From Tulasnella sp. 424 (taxonomy: Eukaryota > Basidiomycota > Agaricomycetes > Cantharellales > Tulasnellaceae): a DNA stretch of 64,000 nt. Shown here piece by piece: positions 23,233 to 33,916 of this stretch; position 1 is the first letter of the stretch; each line of letters begins with the position of its first letter. The notes beneath the pieces are model-generated. The model was not told the DNA's origin and did no database searches. It saw only the letters and a program-made list of their open reading frames with translations. Both the position numbers and the translations under genes were made by a program. The stretch spans positions 558,001-622,000 of the forward strand of contig WSUB01000002.1 of the NCBI GenBank assembly GCA_019633425.1, in the 5' to 3' direction.

Positions 23233-24543
23233 ATGTTCTTCAGCGGTTTTCCAAGCTTCTCCGCCGTCAAGTCGACTGCTCGTCACGGCACCCTCACGCA
23301 GCCCGAACTCATTCATACCTCTCGCACCGCTCCGACGCCCTCCAAGAAGCCCTCAAGGCTTCAATCCGTCCTTCGCGCACTTCGCCTATCTCGACTCCAG
23401 CCAAAGGTGACTTCGACACCAACTCTGGTGGTTTGAACCATTCTAAGTGACGACTCGGATGCTGATGCTCTCGAGCCAGGTTGAAGAAGAACAATACCAC
23501 CAGTCCCAAGTCAGCCACGTACCTCCCGTGGCTCTTCAGGTTCGTGACGATGCGGTTCGAGTGTCCCTAACTTATCTTCGACTCACCAACGCCCTTCCCC
23601 TCGTCGTTTAGCCCCTTGCCCTGCGACGCACCAAGGCACCACTATTTCCGCGTCAGCTAGGCCCTCGGCCGCCTCGACACCTCTTTCCACCCCACATTTG
23701 ACATTCTTGACCGCCGACTCCGCTCGCCTTACTCTACCATGATTGGTCGCGACCACAACCGCAACCAGCTCCTCAAACCCCCCAGCCGCTCCCGCGCCCA
23801 CCACTTACCACGCCGCGGCAACCAAGCGTATCGCCGACCTTGAGTTCACCATTTCGCAACTCGAACAAGACAACGCTCGTCAAATCAGCGACACCAATGC
23901 ACTTTTCGACAAGAAACTCTACCCTCGCATGATGGGCTTCGCCAAAGAACGCGACGACGAAAAAGCGGCTCGGAGGCATGCTGAAGACCGGCTGGCTGAG
24001 CTGATCGCTAGCCACGCGAAGACGGAAGAAGTGATACTCAAGGAACGCGAGCGCCACCGGAAAGCGGAGAGAGCAAGGATCGAGGCCTGCTTTGCTCTCG
24101 AGAAGAAGAACGCCAACCTTCAAGCCGCTCTTCTCGACTTGGAGGCAAGAACCGACCTCTTCAACATCGAAGAGCTCCAGAAATCGCTTGTTCGACTCGG
24201 CATCGTCGACTCCGACGGCCAGCAGTACCCGCCGGCATACCCGGTGTGCAGCGACTGCGTCGCTCCCTTCTTGAAGTCCGTCTGCGCGGCTGCGAAACGG
24301 AGTACCAATTCGGGAGAAGGACGGGAGAAGGAGCAGAAGCTGGAGCTGGCGAGAGCAGGCCATCGAGCTTTCGAAGTATCGGACGATGAGGATGGTTGTT
24401 CGGGGGAATCGGAGCTGGTCTCTGAAGAACCCGCCAGGACACTATCGCAAGCACCAGCTCCTGCGCAATGGTTCGGGAGCAGGTCGACCCGCCCTAGAAG
24501 GTTTGTGCCGTTTCCTCGGATACGTCTTCGTCACGATGCCTGA
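23233..24543 (+). CDS. coiled-coil hypothetical protein
   Basis: I do not recognise a named family. Exon 1 starts at the ATG at 23233 (basic, Ser/Thr-rich, contains SRLQSVLRALRLSRL). Exon 2 is small (VEEEQYHQSQVSHVPP). A further exon contains THQGTTIS and the last long exon runs to 24543. The last exon encodes a clear coiled coil (TKRIADLEFTISQLEQDN through ARIEACFALEKKNANLQ, heptads over about 130 residues). It then has a Cys pair (CSDCVAPF) and an acidic tail with SDDEDGCSGESE. In the genomic frame a TGA at 23740 interrupts the reading. An intron from 23653 (gtcagctagg) to about 23768 (aaccag) removes it in phase, so I model it as spliced. Loss of function is the alternative. The 3' end converges on an antisense SOD-like remnant. 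Confidence 0.6.
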
Positions 24544-24779
24544 CTGCGAACTTTCTATAGATTTGATTAAACTGTTCTTTTCGCTTCATATACATCGACG
24601 GACTTGTTTTAATTTCTTTTCCCCCTTGTTTCCCTCTTTCAGCCTTTGTCGGCCACTTGGCTTGGTTTTCCCTTCAGCGACTCGTAAAAAAGGTTCCTTC
24701 TCCTGATTTTGTTTGCCTCTTTTGTTTCCCTTCAAGTCTCACCGGTTTCTTATTCACCTATTCTATTTATTTATCAACG

Positions 24780-25511
24780 ATTGAGCACGTTTCTTGTTTC
24801 GAATATTTATTCTGTTTCGGTCGTGGATGACAATGGAGCGGCCGAGGATGGAGAGTGGCTCTGAAGAACGACCGTGCAGGCATAAGCCATTGCTCGGGCT
24901 CGTCGGGTCTATGAAGAACGGTGATACGCACCAGGTCAGAATCTCAAGAATTCATCGGTGAAACCAAAGGCATCGATAATTCTGTCGGCAGTGCTATTCA
25001 ACTTTCGTGCTTTCCTGACAAATCACCTTCTTCGCGATACTCGGGAGTGTCAGGGTGGCACGTTACATTATCGGTCACGGCCAAGGCGTCGAGGTGACCC
25101 TGGTTCTAGCATCCCAAAAATACACAGAGTGATTAACGTCTCCGGGTCATTTCTTTTGAACGATGAGGACCACTCACCGAAATACAGTTCCCATCAGCAA
25201 GGATTCGTATGGATATGGTGCGAATAGGGACCGTTTCCTTGTGCCTCATCGCTCAGCGGGCCTTGGTATACTTCGACCTTGACGTAGGTACCGCGTCCGT
25301 CAGCGTAACCAGTGATGTCGAGTTGCGCGCAGATTCCGCCGGTACTGCCGCAAAAACCCAGCAAGAGCGACCAGTGTTTGACTTTGTGACGAAGAATCAA
25401 GCTGCGATCAGCTTCGATGCTGTGTCCATCCTTCCAGCTTACTGCTTTGGGGTGACCGTCGGACGTCGTTGCTGCTGTGACCCGAGCTGATGCAGGTACT
25501 CTAGCCCCCAA
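24780..25511 (-). pseudogene. remnant of Cu/Zn superoxide-dismutase-like gene
   Basis: Reading the minus strand from 25511 gives LDITGYADGRGTYVKVEVYQ, GPYSHHIHTNP (the HxH copper-ligand strand) and, only after a frame change near 25193, ADGNCIS. An intron then rejoins GHLDALAVTDN..C, EEGDLSGKHE, IIDAFGFTDEFLRF and ILGRSIVIHDRNR. These match in order the secreted or GPI-type Cu/Zn SOD-domain proteins of basidiomycetes (HIHTNP, GHLDP, GDLSGKHG, GRSVVIH). It is damaged: a frameshift at HIHTNP/ADGNC, a stop after FLRF, and a missing CGNI-type ending. It lies antisense between the coiled-coil gene and the C-terminal SDR remnant. No product is expected. Confidence 0.62.
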
Positions 25512-26012
25512 CCAATGAGCAAGCAGACATCGAAGAGATTGGGTCAGGAGCGGTTGCCACCATGTATAAAGTGTTTAATTGGCCTCAAGACAAAGAGCTT
25601 TCTGTCGAGTTGGCGGGGGCCGATGTCATGATAGACGTTCGGGATGTTGCAGAACTAATGGTCCGAAGCCTGTTCACCGAGAAGGCAGGGGGCGAGCGCT
25701 TCCTCACCAACTCGCACCGTTTCACCTGGCAGCAAGTCGGTGAGTATATTAAACAGTAGCCTAGGTGTCGTGCACCTCAGCTGACGAATCTTTTGAAGAG
25801 GATGCCTTGAATATCGAGCCCAAACTCCCTGGTGCACCATTGACAGTCGGAGAACTCGGCACTGGGAACGACGTCGAATGGAATCCTGAATTCAGCAGCC
25901 AAAATAGCAGGGACGTATTTGGATTTGAGTATCGAACCTTTGAGGAGACCATGAGAGATGCTTAGTCTCAGTTCGTCAAAAGGGGTTGGATTAAGAACAT
26001 GTCAGGGTTAGT
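25508..26012 (+). pseudogene. C-terminal remnant of extended SDR (Gre2-like)
   Basis: The segment encodes VFNWPQDKELSVELAGADV, MIDVRDVAELMVRSLFTEKA and GGERFLTNSHRFTWQQV, i.e. the region after the active site of Gre2-type reductases (conserved DVRDVAE and GGERF). A 43-nt intron (about 25739-25781) follows. The next exon has ADESFEEDALNIEPKLPGAP and VFGFEYRTFEETMRDA, where FG..YRTFEET is a family signature. The TAG after RDA is followed in frame by SQFVKRGWIKNM, the normal end of the family, so that stop is a nonsense change. No start, nucleotide-binding fold or YxxxK is present. It may be the displaced second half of the remnant at 21529-22200, since no residues are duplicated between them. 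Confidence 0.68.
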
Positions 26013-27530
26013 GGGTCGTCCGGAGTATGCCGTATATTGAGCTATAGCGATCTTTGCACGATTATTGATAAGTGCCTGGTCTGGAGATTCTCGACGGTGC
26101 ATCCTGGACGGCATAGAAGCGGGACACCTTACTCATCCCCCCAACCTGTATGGTTTAGCGCATCTCGCTCCTCCCACGTCCTTCGAAACTTCTCCCTGCG
26201 TTCGACACATCATAGATATCCTGGTAGCTTCGCACTAGTGTTATCTCAGTTACGCGTGTATCTCTGGGATTGCTGAATGGAACTGAAGGAGAGTCGGCTT
26301 ACTCGACTGGACCGGAAGGGTAAGAAGCACGTGAAGATGCGTCTCGAGTAAGACGACCATATTAATGCTGGGCTAGCCTCTGACACGGCGACTTGCGCAG
26401 GACTAGTCTAGCAGCTACGGTTTTACGAGCTCGCCTGCAGAGGTTTCCGATACCATAAAGGCTTTGGGTATAAAAGACCTTGAGGGAACACCGGGTTAGA
26501 AGGCCGATTAAAGACCTTGATCTTCATCTTTCTCGTTTAGAATCTTGCCCGCCGTTTTCACTGCTGCCCTCGCTCTTATCGTTATGCGACGATCTGCGTA
26601 GTGTCTGAGTTGGCTGGTAGCCTGTTAACCAGCAGTGATCAAAGAACAGTGTTTCGGTGTTAATGCCTCCATAGGGCTCACGGGTTTCTTTTACCCATGG
26701 CTATACAATTCGCGGAACGATGATCGCTTTACACGTACGCCGAACTCAGTTTGGTGATCGAACCTGACCCCGTTCATGGGATCGATGTGAGCACGACTCT
26801 TTATGCGGAGGCACAAGCGAGGGCTTATCAGATTCCACTGCCTCCGATCCACGCACTCACCAGTACAGCAAGCTTGAAACTCAAGTTGCGTTGGATCAGT
26901 GTAACGATGCTTTGAACGAAGTGGATGGGGAAATTTAACCAGCTAGAGAGATATATAGTTGGACTGAATATCTGAAGATGTGTTGGATCAAGAATGTAAA
27001 TGCGCAGATTCAAGCTTGAAACCTGTTTCGTGCCAATGGAATTTTGTGGACTCGGCCTGGATGCTTGCTGCGTGGTTGACACAAGTCGGAGGCTGTATAG
27101 ATCACATGACGGAGAAGTGACACGTTCTACTCCGTGTTCGGTTCCGACCGGGTGGCCTGGAATCGAATTTCCAGCGCGGTCAGAGGCCATACCTCCTCCC
27201 TGAACCTTGTCCACAGACCTCGTCATTCGTCGGCAGCGCCACTTTCTGAATCTGAGTCGACCCGAGTCATTCGCTCACTCATCTCACTTCACCCCTATCA
27301 TATACATACCCTCGATACGATTGCCCAACCTGAATTCCTCGGATTCCTCCCTCTACGTCTACTGTTAGTGTCCTATCAATTAGTCTCGGCTCAACCCCCC
27401 TCCCTGGGCTAACGCAGGCCATCTACCCTTCGTATCTCTTATCTCTCATTCCACAGGCGCGGTCGCAGCCATCTTCGTCGTTGGTGGCTTCTACGCATTC
27501 CTCGGAGTACCAACCAAAGGGAAACCAAAA
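26013..27530. other. 1.5-kb gene-poor spacer with a lone TATA element
   Basis: No intact gene was recognised. A TATAAAAG element sits near 26469. Downstream at about 26539-26580 a hydrophobic string (LPAVFTAALALIV) is in frame with ATC rather than ATG, which could be the relic of a signal peptide. The rest has stops in all frames and no family features. A hydrophobic segment encoded just before the BAG gene (about 27459-27530) is discussed with that gene. Confidence 0.35.
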
Positions 27531-28243
27531 ATGTCTATTCGAGTGAAATGGGGTGCAGAGCGGTACGCCTAATCCCATTCTGGCTTAGCACACTTTAGGA
27601 CAGGCTAATTTTTCTTGGTTCCTATTTTTTCATCATATTTTTGACGACGGTCTCCGGCGGCACCGACAGACTGCACTTGCCGCTGCCACCACCTGAAACC
27701 ACATTGGGCGAACTCCGCAAATCCATCTCCGAACACATTCATCTACCGCCGGCGTCCTTCAAGCTTATCCATTCTGGCGCCATAATGAAGGGCGACACCT
27801 TCCCACTGGGAGCCTACTCAATCCGGAACGGGAGCACTATCCAAGTCGTTGGAAGCGCATCACCCACACCAGGAAGGAAGTCATCTGGGGGCTCTTCCTC
27901 GACACCTGCTCCATCCGCCGCTGCTCGGCCGTCAGAGCAAGGCCTAATAGAGGCCATTACCAACGAGGTCACTCGAGTACGCACGGTACTCTTACCTGGT
28001 GTGCAGTCGTTCCAGTCCAACGTGGCGTCCACAAAAGTACCTGCTGTGCAGAACCCGACTCTCAAGCAGGAGCACACGAGGCTCGGAGAGTTGTTGCTAC
28101 AATCATTGCTACGGCTAGACGCGCTTACACCACAATCAGAATGGGTAGAGGCAAGGAGCGCCCGAAAGACCGCAGTGAAGGAAGTGCAAAACTTGCTCAC
28201 GCAGTTGGACGGAGCATGGAAAGGCGAGCAAGCAACGCGATAG
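27531..28243 (+). CDS. ubiquitin-like/BAG-domain co-chaperone
   Basis: BAG proteins stimulate nucleotide exchange on Hsp70 through a C-terminal three-helix BAG domain. The ATG at 27531 begins MSIRVKWGAER. A roughly 120-nt intron ending at accgacag joins RLHLPLPPPETTLGELRKSI, a ubiquitin-like domain ending KLIHSGAIMKGDTFPLGAY. After a Ser/Pro linker the C-terminal 110 residues form helices typical of BAG (LIEAITNEVTRVRTVLLPGV, LGELLLQSLLRLDAL, RKTAVKEVQNLLTQLDGAW). Just upstream, in frame with no ATG, lies AVAAIFVVGGFYAFLGV, a membrane-like segment as in the ER-anchored yeast BAG protein Snl1. An upstream first exon may therefore exist, but I could not place one. The gene converges on APC11, with the stops 180 bp apart. 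Confidence 0.78.
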
Positions 28244-28423
28244 GATTAGTATGATAGGATAGTTGTCATCTGGTATTTATTAGCTGGGTTAAGTCCCTTG
28301 AAGGAGCTGTGACCCTATGCGTAGCCGTCCTTTCGACTAATACATTGTCCAGCGTCCCCCCTGGATTGTCTTCTGGTGGGCATCTGGCGTTTCGAGGGAC
28401 GTTTGACATAGGAGTGAGCCTTG

Positions 28424-28877
28424 TCATCTATCCGCAGTCTCTGGTAACATCACCAGTGTGGTCAGCTCAAAAGAAGTCACGAACGGCCACCACAACCACT
28501 ACCCGAAAGGACTCACCCCAAGGTCTACGATCCATAGGACAGAGCCCTTTAGCAGCGGCGGACTCGATCCACTTGAGGAGACAGTGCATATGGAAGATAT
28601 GCGTGCATTTGCCGTGAACTTGGGGTTAGACGTAAATATTTCAGCCCAAGACCAAAAATACCCGACACCACATAAACTCACTCAACGGACAGTCGTCTCC
28701 TGGGACTTTGCAATTCGGACAGCATCCTTCGAATGGAACTCGGCATATACCGCAGATGTCTTCTTCGTCTTCCTCATCCTCCGCACCTCCGGTAGCCGTC
28801 ACCTCCTTGTCTTTGTCCTTGCCCGTAGCCCATCTCCAATGCGCGACGGCATGCCAATCTTTTACTACCACTTTCAT
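28424..28877 (-). CDS. APC11: APC11, RING-H2 subunit of the anaphase-promoting complex
   Basis: APC11 is the catalytic RING subunit of the APC/C ubiquitin ligase. The start at 28877 gives MKVVVKDWHAVAHWRW, the near-invariant N-terminus of the family. After an acidic insert (GAEDEEDEED) comes DICGICRVPFEGCCPNCKVP, then GDDCPL. Removing an intron (about 28594-28663) gives IHGKCTHIFHMHCLLKWIES and LCPMDRRPW, completing the Cys/His ligands of the RING-H2. A second intron (about 28441-28522) yields the tail ETADR and the stop at 28424. The protein is about 110 residues, slightly longer than usual because of the acidic insert. Identification is firm. Confidence 0.92.
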
Positions 28878-29231
28878 TTTCGATCAAACCTCGGATTGGA
28901 AGTTCGTCCGGATGTCCTGGAATAGACTGTTCGGCTCCGTGAATCGGCTTGGCGGTGGTGGAGGTCGGAGGCTTCTGTAATGTTTGTTCAGGAGGTTAAC
29001 CATATGCGTCCGTCCAGTCTACATGCAACAATTCTATCGCCAATCGGATCGCAGCCTAGCATCGTGCACCGATGAGAATTCTCCGTATATCGAGGACTTC
29101 TTTATTTGGAAAGTTTTCTTATCGAGATTCAAGGCATGAAAGATGGTGGTAATTCGTGTCTCGGATCGTCATGCACACCTCCACCCACGTCAATCCATTT
29201 ATCCGATGAGACAGGAGCCACGACGCTGCAC
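28878..29231. other. divergent promoter region, APC11 / aldo-keto reductase
   Basis: About 0.35 kb between divergent starts. It contains no recognisable gene and ends at the TATA box of the reductase gene. Confidence 0.4.
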
Positions 29232-29238
29232 TATAAAA
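29232..29238 (+). promoter_or_regulatory. TATA box of aldo-keto reductase gene
   Basis: TATAAAA lies 82 bp upstream of the ATG at 29314 and is followed by a CT-rich leader. Confidence 0.55.
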
Positions 29239-29313
29239 TGACGACCATTAACATCATTTTTCTCTCTACCTCCACCAGCTTGAACACCCCTCCTCCTACT
29301 CGTCTCAGTCATC

Positions 29314-31256
29314 ATGGCAAACTTCCAACCCTCGGTCGAGTATGCGAGTCCAGCACGCGTTTAGGACTATGCTCTAACTCATCCCTCCCCCTTGACCGAC
29401 AGGTATGACCCCAAGAACATGATATTCCGCAACCTTGGTGAGTGCCCTTTCTAAGCTGTCGACCTCCGTAGCGTGTGCTGATGTACGGGCTGCTCGTCGT
29501 CAGGAAACTCTGGGCTCCGCGTCCCCGTCCTTTCCCTTGGTGCATGGCTCACGTTCGGGCACGTTGTTGAGGGCGACCCGGTCGCTGAGATAATCAAGCT
29601 TGCCTTCGAGAACGGTATCAATATGATCGACACTGCCGAAGGCTACGCCCAGGGCAAGTCCGAGCAAGAGATTGGCCGTGTCCTGAAGAAGCTTGGATAT
29701 CGCCGATCGGATTGGATTATCTCTACCAAAGTGAGCGGAACCCATACACCCTGAGTATCCAGACGCTTGAGCCCTGTTTTTCGTTTGTCAGATCTTCTTT
29801 GGCGTTGGCAGGTAAGCGGGTGGAAATTAGCGCAATATGAAGCCTGTGATCGACCCGCCGTCGTTTTATAGGAAAGGTCCAAATGACGTTGGCCTCAGCC
29901 GGAAGCAGTACGTATCCTGTCGCAAGTTCTTTCCGCTGCCATAACATCTCGTTGACGAGTGTGCTCCACCAGCATAATCGAAGGTCTCAACGAGTCCCTG
30001 GAACGTTTGCAAATGGATTACGTGGACATGTGAGGCATCTTGATGCCCTCTTTCTTTTTGAATGATGGCTCATGAGATTCTGCTTTGCAGAGTGTTTGCC
30101 CATCGTCCTGATAACTCAGGTGGGAGAAACCAAAAGCGATCACGGACTTTGCTCACTATTGTTTACTCGCTCGCCACTAACCGTAGTTGCAATGGTGAGT
30201 GACTGCCTGAAGTGCGAGGCGAAGTTGTATTGAAGCCGTGTGTGGGCGGTACCTTTCGCAGGTCGAGGTTGTCCGGGCATTCAACCATTTAATCAACACA
30301 GGCAAGGCCTTCTACTGGGCTACATCTGAATGGAGTGCGCGTCAGATTGAGGAAGCCTTCCGTGAGTGTGGCTCTCGTGGGCCGCTCAACGACAGACGCT
30401 GATGTTTGCTCTTAGATGTCGCCGACGAGCTCAAATTGATCCCTCCGATTGCTGACCAATGCCAGTACAAGTGAGCCATACAATCACAACGGCCTGAAAG
30501 CATCTGTGTCTGACGCATCGAATAATCTTTTCAGCGGTTTCCACCGTCAACGCTTCGAAGTCGAATATAAGTGAGCACTAGACTTGTCTCCCTACCCGTC
30601 TGTCTAAGGTGCTGACGGATGTCTGACCGCGTCCTTGCGCACGCTCAGGCCACTTTTCCAAAAATACCGCTATGGAACTACAATCTTCTCGGCTCTTGCT
30701 AGCGGTGTTTTAACCGGAAAGTACAATAACGGTATCCCAGAAGACTCCCGTTTCTCCAACAACGCCGACTTCTTTAAGAATACGATCGACGCCCTCACTA
30801 AAGAAGAGTGAGCCCGTTGTTCAACACATTTGAGCTTAAACTGTGACGGCGGCCCTGACATTTGCGTTTTAGGGGTCTTGAGAAGATCAGAAAAGTCAAA
30901 GATTTGACAGCTCTTGCTGAGAAAGGTTCGTTCGCTTTGCTGCGACATGCCGTTGCTCTCTAAACCCTGATCCCTGTATCCAGAGCTTGGCTGCTCCGTC
31001 TCGCAGCTCGCGCTCGCGTGGGTCGCTAAGAATCCCAATGTCAGTACTCTGATTCAGCGATGGTCCTGAAATTGGGCTGGGGACTGAAATCCTGCCTTCT
31101 CTGTAACAGACAAGCACGATCATCTTGGGTGCTACTAAGCCCGCTCAGCTGCTCGAGAACCTAAAGACGCTCGAAGTTTTGCCCAAGCTGACTGACGAGA
31201 TTTACAAGAAAATCAACGATATTTTGGCCAATGATCCCAACCCTGATGTGCGTTGA
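29314..31256 (+). CDS. aldo-keto reductase (voltage-gated K+ channel beta-subunit-like, AKR6 type)
   Basis: An NADPH-dependent oxidoreductase with a TIM-barrel fold. Twelve or more small exons splice to [36 protein letters not shown] and [16 protein letters not shown], which holds the catalytic Asp and Tyr (D..E.Y). IISTK is the catalytic Lys strand, then come [16 protein letters not shown] and [70 protein letters not shown] and [13 protein letters not shown] follow, the last two being the cofactor-binding end of the barrel. Length is about 345 residues, normal for the family. Similarity is to the fungal potassium-channel-beta-like AKRs that act as general aldehyde reductases. The very high intron number is typical of basidiomycete genes. 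A TATA box precedes it. Confidence 0.9.
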
Positions 31257-31605
31257 ACGTGCTTTCCCCGATCTAGGCACAATGGTATTGACGTAGCCCT
31301 ATTTACCCACAGCCCATATGGTTCGGAGATCGATAGAAGACAGCATAAACTAAAGTATCAATAGTTTGTAAAACTTTATTCACAAAATGTCTCGCAATGG
31401 GGGAGCTTGTGTTGGCCAGGGAAATCGAGTGTGGCGTGTGAGTTTTCACGTGTGGCGGCGAGCAATCAACCTTCGCCGCCAGCAAATACAGACGACCATT
31501 CGTCTTCTTCCTGCCATTCCTTCTCATCCATGTTTCAGCCTGAAATCTTCTAATAATCCAACCAGCGTATCTCAGCTCTTGCCAGGCTAAATTCTTACCA
31601 AACCG
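31257..31605. other. spacer between aldo-keto reductase and site-2 protease genes
   Basis: About 0.35 kb without a recognisable gene. It includes the AT-rich reductase 3' flank and the promoter of the protease. An earlier in-frame protease start was not found. Confidence 0.4.
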
Positions 31606-33748
31606 ATGTCACTGCCATTCACTTCAAGTTCATCTCACCACCATCCCCGAACAAGATTTGTACGAGCCTCTCACGCCCACTCACTAGGTCGGCATACCAA
31701 AATCAGCCGTAGAGGCCTCTCCATTCAACTTGAAAGCACCTCGTTCAATACAGCCCATGATGCGTTGCTCGAAACTCTGTCCAGAAAAGAGTCAGGAGTC
31801 GGTACCGCGCTCCGAAGCCTGTACGACCTTGGCGCCCTAGTGGGAATATTAGGGCTCGTCGGCGGCGTCTTCCTACTATTTTGGAGTCTCCTGCAAACGA
31901 TATCTCCCGGTGCCCCTTCCACGGGCGCTGGTTCAGATAACCAAACGGCGGCGTTCTCTTCATCTGCCAGCGGTGTCGCCATTTTCGACCACTCTAGCCC
32001 ATCTCAACTACGGCCGATTGTAAGTCGAACGTTGCCTATATACTGAGACACATAAAGCTAAAGCCCCACTTCCAGGTCCCTGGCTTTACTGTTCCGTTCT
32101 TTCACACACCGGTGATCCTGGTGGCGTTGTTTGTGTCCCAAGTCGTGCACGAGCTGGGCCATGCAATCGCGGCCGCTGCGTGAGTTGTATTATTTTTGCA
32201 CAGTCCCAAGCGCTTAAGATATTCGTATCACTAACGGCTCATCACATAGTGACGCAATTCCACTGCACTCAGTTGGCGCGTCGCTTGCTTTGATAATTCC
32301 TTCAGCGCATGTCGCTCTCTCAAACTCTGACAACTCGTCAATTCGATCAAGGCTTCGGGTCACGACCGCAGGAGCATGGCACAACCTTCTTGCATGGCTG
32401 ATCTTGCTGCTTCTCTCAAAATCACCTATTTCGGACTCTTCTTATTGGACTTTGGGTGGGTTTGGGCTATACGAGGATATTGGTAGTCTGGGCGTCTCCG
32501 TCCTCGCATCGACGAACGTAAGTGGGCCTCCTATCTTTGGCGAGATCAAGTTTCGTGACCCAGATATTCTAGGATTCCCCGCTTCGTGGTCATATCCCGC
32601 CAGCCTCCGTGATTACGAGATTGGACGACACTAGACTTAGTAGCGTTGTTGCTACACCCGATACTTGGGACCGGTATCTTACCACCCCGTTGTCTACGAA
32701 GGACTCAATACAGGGGTGGTGCGTTTCTCGGGATTGGTATAAAGGTGAGCTCGAGCCATTCTCAAATATCAACCAAAGCTAACTCTAGATATTGCTTCTA
32801 ATATTCAACAGTTCAAGCGTCCTCCTGCTGCAAAACTCCCGTCGGCAACGCTACAACCTCGGAAGGACAAAGCGGCCTTTGCTTCGTACCGCCCAGTGCT
32901 TTCGCTGCTCCCTCCAAAACTTCGAAAGCGGATGCTCATCTAGCAGGTGGACGCTGTGTTGACCCAATCGCATTATTCCAAACCGAATCCGAGGCTGCAA
33001 AAATAGGAGAGGTTGTACTGTCAACCTCGAGATGCGATACTGTCTGCATGTCAACGTCAAAAAATCCTAACGAAGACGATGAGATCTGCATTAGACCGAG
33101 GAAGGATTTAGAACTCCTAAGGATCACACTTTTACCACCGCCGTGGAATCCGGAATCTTCTGAAGAGGGGGAGAAGCTGGGAGGGGCGAACGCCAAGACG
33201 CGAACCGTGGTTTGGAATGGGCCAAAGGAAGAGATTTGGGAGCAATGTGAGTATATCCAGCTTTATGGCTGGTCATAAAGCGCTAATTTTCGTACCCATC
33301 ATCAGTGACTGTCGGGAGGTTAAGACCCAAAGCTAGCTGGGTCCCAGTCTATCTCCCGGTTTGGGCACTGCTATTTTTCAGGTAAGCGACATCCCATGCG
33401 ACGTTGCGCGATTTTAACCTGTTTATTCTCAGGTACCTTAATATCATCACTTTATCATTATTCATCTTCAACCTTCTCCCGATCCCCAAGCTCGACGGAG
33501 GCATCCTTCTAGGTATCCTCCTGGACATTGTCGGCTCCACGGTCTCCGCCTCGTCTTCCTCAAGGCAGTACGAATACTCTACAGAACTCATGGAGCAAGG
33601 TGAAGAAAACTACTCCACTACTGTGGCTCCCTCTGGAGGGATTGGCAACTTTAGACGACAGGTAGAACGCGGGATCGGATTTGGGACGATAGGGCTAGTC
33701 GCATTAGTATGTCTTCTATCGACATGGCGAGAAATAACTGCGGGATAG
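31606..33748 (+). CDS. site-2 protease (S2P/MBTPS2-type intramembrane zinc metalloprotease)
   Basis: S2P cuts membrane-bound transcription factors such as SREBP inside the membrane after a first luminal cut. The N-terminal region has a membrane helix (LGALVGILGLVGGVFLLFW). The next exon carries VVHELGHAIAAA, the HExxH zinc motif, followed by GASLALIIPSAHVAL. Further exons give SVITRLDDTRLSSV, GWCVSRDWYK, a Cys-rich luminal stretch (SSCCKTP, GGRCVDP, SRCDTVC, EICIRPR) and the second metal motif NLLPIPKLDGG (LDG). The protein ends after a last helix at 33748. Seven introns were placed by phase. The intron at about 32744-32810 needs its second acceptor (attcaacag) to stay in the Cys-rich frame. 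All S2P hallmarks are present, so it should be active. SREBP and SCAP are not in this window. Confidence 0.88.
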
Positions 33749-33916
33749 TGTTGTTGTCACTTTATCCATCTCTTGTAGTATTTACTGTAACACGCCTTTT
33801 TTGTCGTGGTAGGAGAGTCGAAGCGGACCGCCGCACCGTGAGAGCTCCATGGCTCGACCCGTGTCAGTTGAGGTCAGAATGCTGCTGCATATTCGCACCA
33901 CCGCCTCAAGTTCTGC

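Noticed and set aside
26828..27226. 132-codon minus-strand frame in the 26-27 kb spacer
   Set aside because: Low-quality sequence with no family motif or promoter; adjoining exons could not be found.
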